The position numbers and the translations under genes were made by a program. DNA of 10,345 bases from JBBDXA01 sp040902585 (lineage in GTDB: Bacteria; Planctomycetota; Phycisphaerae; Phycisphaerales; Phycisphaeraceae): NCBI GenBank assembly GCA_040902585.1, contig JBBDXA010000263.1, positions 1 to 10,345 of the forward strand, given 5' to 3'. The notes under the pieces were generated by a model that was not told the DNA's origin, searched no databases, and was given only the letters and a program-made list of their open reading frames with translations. How positions within the stretch are numbered: the stretch's first letter is position 1; every line of letters begins with the position of its first letter. Shown here piece by piece: positions 5,912 through 10,345 of the stretch.

Positions 5912-7397
5912 AAAACAAGCCGGTTCTGAAGCAACCACCCACCTTCCGCGAATGGATAGTTCCCACTCCGTCACTTCGTCACTCGGTCACTCTGTCACTC
6001 CGTCACTCTGTCACTTCGTCACTCTGTCACTTCTCCTTCTCCTCTCCGCCTGCGCCACGCCTGAATACGACGACCCCGTTGCCGCCATGATGGACCGCCG
6101 CAAGCAGCCCGAATGGCGCCTGGGTGCGGCGAAACAGGCGGAAGCGAAGGCCGCGGATGATCCCAAGCGACTGGCCGCGATGGATCGGCTGGTGTGGGAC
6201 GAAGGCCATCCCGATGAGCTTCGCATCTACGCCATCGATCAACTCATCGCCAGGGACGAGAAGGATTTCCTCGACAAGCTCGACCGCCGCATCGTGCTGA
6301 TTCCTTACGGCACGCCGATGGATCACATTTTCGCGCTGGGCAAGGAACGGCGCTGGCCGCATCTCTCAGCCATGCTGGTGAAGCGATGGGCGGTGCCGAT
6401 CCGCGGTGTCAACGATGACAACCGCAAGGAACGCAAGTGGATCGGCGAGTTGAATTCTGATCGCGAAGTCGAGCAAATTGTCTTTGAGACCTTCACGAGT
6501 CCGGATGAACACATCACCGCGCCGCAGCGCGTGGGCGCTTGGGCTCTGCTCAACCGCATCTCCACGCAGGATCAGCTCATGACCGCGCTGGCCGAAGCGC
6601 CGGCCACGACGGCGCTGGTGGTCGATCTCAAAGCCGCAGCCGCGGACCTGCGCGCGCTGCCACGCCATCGCGAAGGGATCAAATGGCTGTATTTCCTGCG
6701 CGATCCTGCTCGCGCGGATGCATGGCAACAGGCGAAAGCGAATGTGGCGAAGCTGTCGCCGGACCAGCGCGTTGGGCTGGCGATGAGACACCTGGCGATT
6801 CTCCCGCTGCTGGATGAGAACACGCTGGCGATGAATCGAACCGCCCTGCTCGCGGCGATGCACGCGACCCTGCGCGAGGAAGAGATACACACCACAAGTG
6901 GACGAGGCGGCGGCCTGATCAGCGACTATCCGCAGCGACTTTCCGACCGGCAGGACAAGCTCTCCTGGGCGGACCTGGCGACCATGCGCGTGCTGCTCAG
7001 GCTGGTGCATGATGCGGATGTGAAACGATCGCTCTTCGAACAGGCCGACCGCGACCTGGCCAACAACACGACGGAGTTCGGCGGCGTGCTGGATATCGTC
7101 ACCGGCAAACCGATCGCGAAGGAATACCCGCCGATGCTGCGGGTGTCCCACAATCGCCAGTACGCCCCGACGGAGGAGATGATCCAGCACTGCTACACGG
7201 GACTTGCTCACTATCACTTCCACGCCCAGGCTCACAACAACAGCGCACACGCGGGACCCGGGCTGGGTGACATCGAAACCGCGGAACGCCTCGATTTCAA
7301 TTTCCTTGTCTTCACCTTCATCGACAAGGATCGGCTCAACGTCGACTATCACCAGCCCGGCGGCGCGGTGATCGATCTGGGGACGCTTAGGCGGTAA
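5901..7397 (+). CDS. Unrecognised lipoprotein, helical repeats plus His-rich C-terminal domain; signal peptide made of octamer repeats
   Basis: 498 residues from GTG 5901; GGAG seven bases upstream supports this start, while ATG 5952 (481 residues) has no ribosome-binding site. A hydrophobic run ends in the lipobox LSAC (Cys51), predicting export and lipidation. Residues about 24-47 are encoded by eight GTCACTNN octamers, so the peptide repeats every eight residues: VTSSLGHS, VTPSLCHF, VTLSLLLL. The body (about 60-380) is mostly helical and HEAT-like, e.g. HPDELRIYAIDQLIARDEKD, without a motif I can name. The C-terminal part (about 425-498) is distinct: HYHFHAQAH (437-445), GPGLGDIE (452-459) and a strand-rich end, LVFTFIDKDRLNVDYHQPGG. 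The HxH...D pattern loosely recalls metal-dependent JAMM/MPN proteases, but spacing and serine do not fit. It follows the SpoIID-like gene by 28 bp, suggesting an envelope role. Confidence 0.8.
   Translation: MTKSKQAGSEATTHLPRMDSSHSVTSSLGHSVTPSLCHFVTLSLLLLLSACATPEYDDPVAAMMDRRKQPEWRLGAAKQAEAKAADDPKRLAAMDRLVWDEGHPDELRIYAIDQLIARDEKDFLDKLDRRIVLIPYGTPMDHIFALGKERRWPHLSAMLVKRWAVPIRGVNDDNRKERKWIGELNSDREVEQIVFETFTSPDEHITAPQRVGAWALLNRISTQDQLMTALAEAPATTALVVDLKAAAADLRALPRHREGIKWLYFLRDPARADAWQQAKANVAKLSPDQRVGLAMRHLAILPLLDENTLAMNRTALLAAMHATLREEEIHTTSGRGGGLISDYPQRLSDRQDKLSWADLATMRVLLRLVHDADVKRSLFEQADRDLANNTTEFGGVLDIVTGKPIAKEYPPMLRVSHNRQYAPTEEMIQHCYTGLAHYHFHAQAHNNSAHAGPGLGDIETAERLDFNFLVFTFIDKDRLNVDYHQPGGAVIDLGTLRR
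5962..6033 (+). repeat. Octamer tandem repeat, array B (GTCACTNN x8), inside a coding region
   Basis: Eight contiguous units run from 5970 to 6033; GTCACT is invariant and the last two bases are TC, CG, CT, CC, CT, TC, CT, TC. A ninth, degenerate unit (CCCACTCC) precedes them at 5962-5969. Units 5-6 (6002-6017) and 7-8 (6018-6033) form an exact 16-bp tandem duplication. All lie within the signal-peptide coding part of the lipoprotein gene. Confidence 0.95.
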
Positions 7398-7403
7398 ATG
7401 ATG

Positions 7404-7601
7404 TCAGGAACCAGGCTGACCGTCGCGGAAGAACACCGGTGACGCAGATCGCTCCTGGATCAGCCGCTTGAGTTCCTCGACTCGCTGCTTGTGACCGGGC
7501 TGTTGCTTGGCCTCGGCGATCATGCGGCGTATCTCCGCGTCGGCTTCCGAGTCCGGTCTTCCGGGAATCACTACAACATCTTCATCATCTAAGTCGGCCA
7601 T
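7404..7601 (-). CDS. Small hypothetical protein paired with GNAT gene, possible antitoxin
   Basis: The 65-residue product has an acidic N-terminus (MADLDDEDVVVIPGRPDSEADAE split as 1-9 acidic, 10-14 VVIPG-like strand) followed by a charged helix (about 19-51) rich in Glu, Arg and Lys, and a short tail. No family is recognised with certainty. It starts at ATG 7601, eight bases after AAGGAG, and this site and start lie within the end of the GNAT gene, with which it overlaps by 13 bp. Such tight coupling of an acetyltransferase-like gene with a small charged protein recalls toxin-antitoxin pairs, although in the known GNAT pairs the antitoxin is usually a ribbon-helix-helix protein encoded first. 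No such DNA-binding motif is obvious here. It ends only 6 bp from the convergent lipoprotein stop. Confidence 0.75.
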   Translation of the reverse strand: MADLDDEDVVVIPGRPDSEADAEIRRMIAEAKQQPGHKQRVEELKRLIQERSASPVFFRDGQPGS

Positions 7602-8116
7602 TGATCGTACTCCTTGAAGTACCTCGCAACGAGAGTGCGCGCCGTAGCAGAATCCAATGTCATTCTAGCCGACGAACCCACGCGCCGCGCTCCGAGGCTG
7701 GATACATAATGATCGACGAGGGCCGTTTTTGAAAGAAAACAGAGAAATCCTTCAAACCCTAGCTCGATTGAGTGCTTGCATGCGAACGCAAAAAGGTTGC
7801 CTGCAACGCCCTTGTATCGGCGCCTGCGTCCTACGTTGTGCGGCGCGTTCTCTATGAGATGAACATAAGCGTAGCCATCCTGCGCCTCGATCGAAATCAA
7901 GCCCTGAACGCCTGCAACACCCACAGCCTCAAGAGCGAAGACCGAACGCCCGGCCTCGGCTGCCTCGACATTCCATCTGAAGCGCCACGCATTCACCAAT
8001 TGCAACGAAGCCAGGCTGAGTGTTGACCAAGGACGGATGACTGTCGCTATTGGTCGTCCGGATTTCACGTCCTCGATCGACCGCGTCAATCCGTCGAACT
8101 CGATGTCAATTGACAT
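7589..8116 (-). CDS. GNAT-fold acetyltransferase-like protein
   Basis: The 175-residue product has a GNAT-type core: strand GVQGLISIEAQDGYAYVHLIENAP (69-92), then the acetyl-CoA loop RYKGVA (100-105), fitting the R/Q-x-x-G-x-G/A motif, a following helix GNLFAFACKHSIELG (106-120), strand FEGFLCFLSK (121-130) and the late helix-turn VDHYVSSLGARRV (134-146). The substrate cannot be told. The start is ATG 8116 with GGGGGA about four bases upstream. The stop of nuoF lies 24 bp before it, so it can be read with the nuo transcript, but its coding sequence is visibly poorer in GC (roughly 47-60 percent in 60-base lines against about 63 percent in nuoF), which suggests acquisition. It overlaps the next small gene by 13 bp. 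Possible roles are a toxin of a two-gene module or a metabolic acetyltransferase. Confidence 0.8.
   Translation of the reverse strand: MSIDIEFDGLTRSIEDVKSGRPIATVIRPWSTLSLASLQLVNAWRFRWNVEAAEAGRSVFALEAVGVAGVQGLISIEAQDGYAYVHLIENAPHNVGRRRRYKGVAGNLFAFACKHSIELGFEGFLCFLSKTALVDHYVSSLGARRVGSSARMTLDSATARTLVARYFKEYDQWPT
7610..7615 (-). promoter_or_regulatory. Ribosome-binding site of the 65-residue gene
   Basis: AAGGAG on the minus strand, eight bases before ATG 7601 and inside the upstream GNAT gene. It is the main support that this short frame is translated. Confidence 0.75.
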
Positions 8117-8140
8117 GAAATCCCCCGATCACACATCGCC

Positions 8141-9505
8141 TCAACGCGCCGCCTGCAAAATAGGCAGCGACTTCGCCCGGTCCGGCGCGACTCGGCTTTC
8201 AAACTCGCTCCAGAACTTGTTGATGATCGTGCGCACGGCCCAGTTCGCGCCGTCGCTCAGCCCGCAGATCGTCGTGCCGGGCATGATGCCCATCGAGCCG
8301 GAGAGTTCCAGCAAAAGGTCCAGGTCGCGTGTGGTGCCGAAGCCTTCTTCGATGCGGCAGAGGATCTTGTACATCCACGTGGTGCCTTCGCGGCAGGGTG
8401 TGCATTGTCCGCAGGATTCGTGGCTGAAAAAGCGAGCGATGTTGCGGCAGACGGCGATCATGTCCGTGTCTTCATCCATGACGATGACGCCGGCCGTGCC
8501 CAGCCCGAGGCAGTTGTTGCGCCTGCCGATGTCAAAGTCAAGAATCGCGTCGTACTCGTGGGCCGCGAGAATGCCCATTGAGACGCCGCCGGGGATCGCG
8601 GCCTTGAACTTCTTGCCGTGGCGCATGCCCAGGCAGAGCTTTTCGATAACGTAAGAAAGCTTGACGCCCAGTTCATCTTCGTAAACGCCGGGACGCTTCA
8701 CGTGACCGGAAACGCCGTAAAGCTTGGGACCGAAACTCGCGGGCGCATTGGGCGGCGCGCCGGGCGGGCGCTGCGTGCCCATCGACTTGAACCAGTCCGC
8801 GCCCTTCACCATGATCGGGCCGACCATCGCCAGGGTCTCAACATTATTGATCACCGTCGGCCTTCCGAAGGCGCCGGCGACGGCGGGGAACGGTGGCTTG
8901 ATGCGTGGCCAGCCGCGCTTGCCTTCGAGCGATTCGAGCAGGCCCGTCTCTTCGCCGCAGATGTAAGCCCCCGCGCCGCGATGCACATAGCACTGCGGAT
9001 CGCGACCGTTGAGTTGCCCCAGCATCGAACCTTTGCCGAAGACCTTGTTCGCGTAGGCTTCCTTGATGGCGTTCTCAAGCACCTTGCGTTGCTGGTGATA
9101 TTCGCCGCGGATGTAGATGTAGCAGGTGTCGAGGTTGCACGCATACATGCAGATGGCGATGCCTTCGAGCATGATGTGCGGATCAAAGTCGATGATGAGG
9201 CGGTCCTTGAACGTGCCGGGCTCGGACTCATCGGCATTCACCGCGAGGAACCGCTGCTTGCCATCGGAAGGCGGAAGGAAGGACCATTTCATGCCTGCCG
9301 GAAAGCCTGCGCCGCCGCGCCCGCGCAGCTCCGCAGCCTTGACGATGTCGATCACTTCCGCCGGCTTCATCGCCAGCGCCTTCTTCAGGCCTTCGTAGCC
9401 GCCGGTGGCGACGAAAGCGTCATAGGTGATGACCTTGCGGTCCTTCGGATCGCCCCAGGGAAAGGTGGGGATGCGCTTGCAGAGGATGGGTTCGGATAAG
9501 GGCAT
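8141..9505 (-). CDS. nuoF: NADH-quinone oxidoreductase subunit F (NuoF)
   Basis: The 454-residue protein is a full-length NuoF (E. coli: 445). It binds NADH, FMN and the N3 [4Fe-4S] cluster in the cytoplasmic arm of complex I and passes electrons from NADH into the iron-sulfur chain. Visible marks are the FMN/NADH loop GRGGAGFPAG (62-71), NADESEPGT (90-98), GAGAYICGEET (177-187), VINNVETLA, and the cluster cysteines in ESCGQCTPCREG (Cys365, 368, 371) with Cys414 in TTICGLSDG. All key residues are present, so it should be functional. ATG 9505 follows the weak purine site GAAGAAAG. NuoF normally precedes nuoG; here a GNAT gene follows instead. The 36 bp before the start are mostly an octamer repeat array. 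Confidence 0.98.
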   Translation of the reverse strand: MPLSEPILCKRIPTFPWGDPKDRKVITYDAFVATGGYEGLKKALAMKPAEVIDIVKAAELRGRGGAGFPAGMKWSFLPPSDGKQRFLAVNADESEPGTFKDRLIIDFDPHIMLEGIAICMYACNLDTCYIYIRGEYHQQRKVLENAIKEAYANKVFGKGSMLGQLNGRDPQCYVHRGAGAYICGEETGLLESLEGKRGWPRIKPPFPAVAGAFGRPTVINNVETLAMVGPIMVKGADWFKSMGTQRPPGAPPNAPASFGPKLYGVSGHVKRPGVYEDELGVKLSYVIEKLCLGMRHGKKFKAAIPGGVSMGILAAHEYDAILDFDIGRRNNCLGLGTAGVIVMDEDTDMIAVCRNIARFFSHESCGQCTPCREGTTWMYKILCRIEEGFGTTRDLDLLLELSGSMGIMPGTTICGLSDGANWAVRTIINKFWSEFESRVAPDRAKSLPILQAAR

Positions 9506-9516
9506 GTGCTTTCTTC

Positions 9517-9548
9517 GTTACTTTGTCACTACGTCACTCAGTTACTTG
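9517..9548 (+). repeat. Octamer tandem repeat, array C (GTYACTNN x4), in the nuo operon
   Basis: Plus-strand units are GTTACTTT (9517-9524), GTCACTAC (9525-9532), GTCACTCA (9533-9540) and GTTACTTG (9541-9548). It is the same octamer family as arrays A and B, 3.5 kb away. It fills the gap between nuoF and the small upstream gene, and its last unit supplies the TAA stop of that gene on the minus strand. Confidence 0.88.
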
Positions 9549-9757
9549 TCTGCGTCATTTCTCTTCTTGATCTCGATTTCTTCGATCGTCGTTCGCCGAA
9601 GGATCGTCGTTTCGTCGATCTGTTCCTCCTCGACGGTTTTCTTCACGACGGTCTTTTCCGACTTGCCCTTGCCGGACTTGAGCGGCTTGATGGCGTTGTG
9701 GAACATCAGGCCGACGTTGTTGCACATTTTCTGGAACCAGCCCATAGGGTTGTCCAT
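9542..9757 (-). CDS. Small uncharacterised protein encoded between nuoE and nuoF
   Basis: The 71-residue product has an N-terminal half with aromatic and hydrophobic residues (MGWFQKMCNNVGLMFHNAI, 5-23), a basic linker (KPLKSGKGKSEKTVVKK, 24-40) and a charged end with alternating strand or helix pattern (TVEEEQIDETTILRRTTIEE, 41-60, then IEIKKRNDADK). It has no iron-sulfur cysteine pattern (one cysteine) and no clear membrane segment. I do not recognise a named family. ATG 9757 lies 22 bp after the nuoE stop without a good ribosome-binding site; ATG 9745 and TTG 9769 (GGAG 13 bases upstream) are alternatives. Its position between two physically contacting complex I subunits suggests a role in assembly or stability of the NADH-oxidising arm; this is inference only. 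Confidence 0.75.
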   Translation of the reverse strand: MDNPMGWFQKMCNNVGLMFHNAIKPLKSGKGKSEKTVVKKTVEEEQIDETTILRRTTIEEIEIKKRNDADK

Positions 9758-9779
9758 GCGAAGGCGCAAGCGTGGCGGC

Positions 9780-10304
9780 TTACTCCAGGGAGTCGAGCAC
9801 GCGCTCGAAGTTTTCCATCGTGATGTCTTCGTGCAGGTCTTCGTTGACGAGGGCGCAGGGGCCGCTGCCGCAGGAGCCCAGACATTCGCAGGGCTTGAGC
9901 GTGAACTTGCCGTCGCCCGTCGTCATGCCCGGTTCGACGCCCAGTTTCTTCGCGACTTTGTCCAGCAGTTGAACCTGTCCCATCAACTCACAACTGATCG
10001 ACTGGCACATCATGATCAGGTACTTGCCGCGCGGCTCGACGCAGAACTCATCGTAGAACGACGCGGTGTCCTGCACCTCTGACGCCTGAAGCCCGAGGAA
10101 CGCGGCGATCTCTTCGCACGCCTGGTACGGCACGCAGTTGTACGCATCCTGCACCAGGTGCAGCGCGGGGATCGTCGCCGCCTGCTTACGCGGGAAACGC
10201 GGCAGGTACTCATTGGTCAGCGTCTGCTTCATCTCATCCGTGAGATAAGGCACGTCGCGGCGAGGAACCTGCATGGTCCCCGATTGTTTCATGATCCAAG
10301 CCAT
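9780..10304 (-). CDS. nuoE: NADH-quinone oxidoreductase subunit E (NuoE)
   Basis: The 174-residue protein is a typical NuoE, which carries the N1a [2Fe-2S] cluster and pairs with NuoF in the NADH-oxidising arm of complex I. The thioredoxin-like domain has the four ligands Cys100 and Cys105 (CQSISC) and Cys141 and Cys145 (CLGSCG). The helical N-terminal part contains FPRKQAATIPALHLVQDAYN (37-56), typical of the family. ATG 10304 follows GAGG (10310-10313) by five bases. It is the first nuo gene visible in the window on the minus strand, so any nuoD/C/B/A genes would lie beyond the right edge. All cluster ligands are intact, so activity is expected. Confidence 0.97.
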   Translation of the reverse strand: MAWIMKQSGTMQVPRRDVPYLTDEMKQTLTNEYLPRFPRKQAATIPALHLVQDAYNCVPYQACEEIAAFLGLQASEVQDTASFYDEFCVEPRGKYLIMMCQSISCELMGQVQLLDKVAKKLGVEPGMTTGDGKFTLKPCECLGSCGSGPCALVNEDLHEDITMENFERVLDSLE

Positions 10305-10321
10305 GATTTCCTCACATAAAG

Positions 10322-10340
10322 CCGCGACCGGTGGTCGCGG
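10322..10340 (-). promoter_or_regulatory. 8-bp perfect hairpin upstream of nuoE
   Basis: CCGCGACC (10322-10329) and GGTCGCGG (10333-10340) are exact reverse complements around a 3-base loop. On the minus strand only CTTT follows before the nuoE ribosome-binding site, so it is a weak terminator candidate; a processing or stability element between nuo genes is equally possible. A run of G bases ends the window. Confidence 0.5.
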
Positions 10341-10345
10341 GGGGG

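Noticed and set aside
5874..6033. CRISPR array
   Set aside because: Units are 8 bp and directly adjacent; there are no repeats of about 30 bp with unique spacers and no cas gene.
5874..6033. Terminator formed by the inverted octamer arrays
   Set aside because: The second array is inside a coding region with a good lipobox and no U-tract follows the stem.
6366..7352. 328-codon minus-strand frame
   Set aside because: Antisense to the lipoprotein gene; no ribosome-binding site or domain seen, while the plus frame has a lipobox and a regular helical pattern.
7404..8116. Insertion sequence or transposon around the GNAT pair
   Set aside because: No transposase, no terminal inverted repeats and no target duplication could be seen at the edges.
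8618..9499. 293-codon plus-strand frame
   Set aside because: Antisense to nuoF, which carries all cofactor motifs.

Overview
The window is GC-rich, gene-dense bacterial chromosomal DNA. No 16S or other phylogenetic marker is present, so the host is an inference. A SpoIID-type glycan hydrolase in a genome with an aerobic-type complex I, HEAT/TPR-type proteins, several short intergenic tandem-repeat families and a DnaE2-type polymerase fit a member of the Planctomycetota (PVC group, perhaps Phycisphaerae). I hold this at moderate confidence only.

Left part (1-1567, plus strand): the 3' end of dnaE2 (error-prone polymerase), then about 400 bases without a convincing gene that carry a 9-bp tandem repeat and a possible promoter, then a HEAT+TPR repeat protein.

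Centre-left (1602-4264, minus strand): a likely five-gene operon read from 4130 down to 1602. It encodes an exported DUF1579 protein, a DUF1428 (YbaA-like) protein, an SRPBCC/AHSA1 protein, a DinB-like metal-binding four-helix protein and an ArsR-family regulator. It is headed by a near-consensus sigma-70 promoter (4236-4264) and a perfect 12-bp palindrome at the predicted transcript start (4197-4225). The regulator is the last gene and may control the set.

Centre-right (4385-7397, plus strand): a SpoIID/LytB-family predicted lipoprotein, followed 28 bp later by an unrecognised, mostly helical lipoprotein with a His-rich C-terminal domain. The start codon and signal peptide of the second gene are built from 8-bp tandem repeats (GTCACTNN). 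This is the most unusual feature seen: a change in repeat number would shift the frame ahead of the lipobox.

Right part (7404-10345, minus strand): part of the complex I operon, nuoE - small uncharacterised gene - nuoF, followed not by nuoG but by a GNAT-fold acetyltransferase and an overlapping 65-residue protein. That pair has visibly lower GC and looks like an acquired cassette, possibly toxin-antitoxin-like. A further GTYACTNN octamer array lies between the small gene and nuoF. The window ends in a hairpin just upstream of nuoE.
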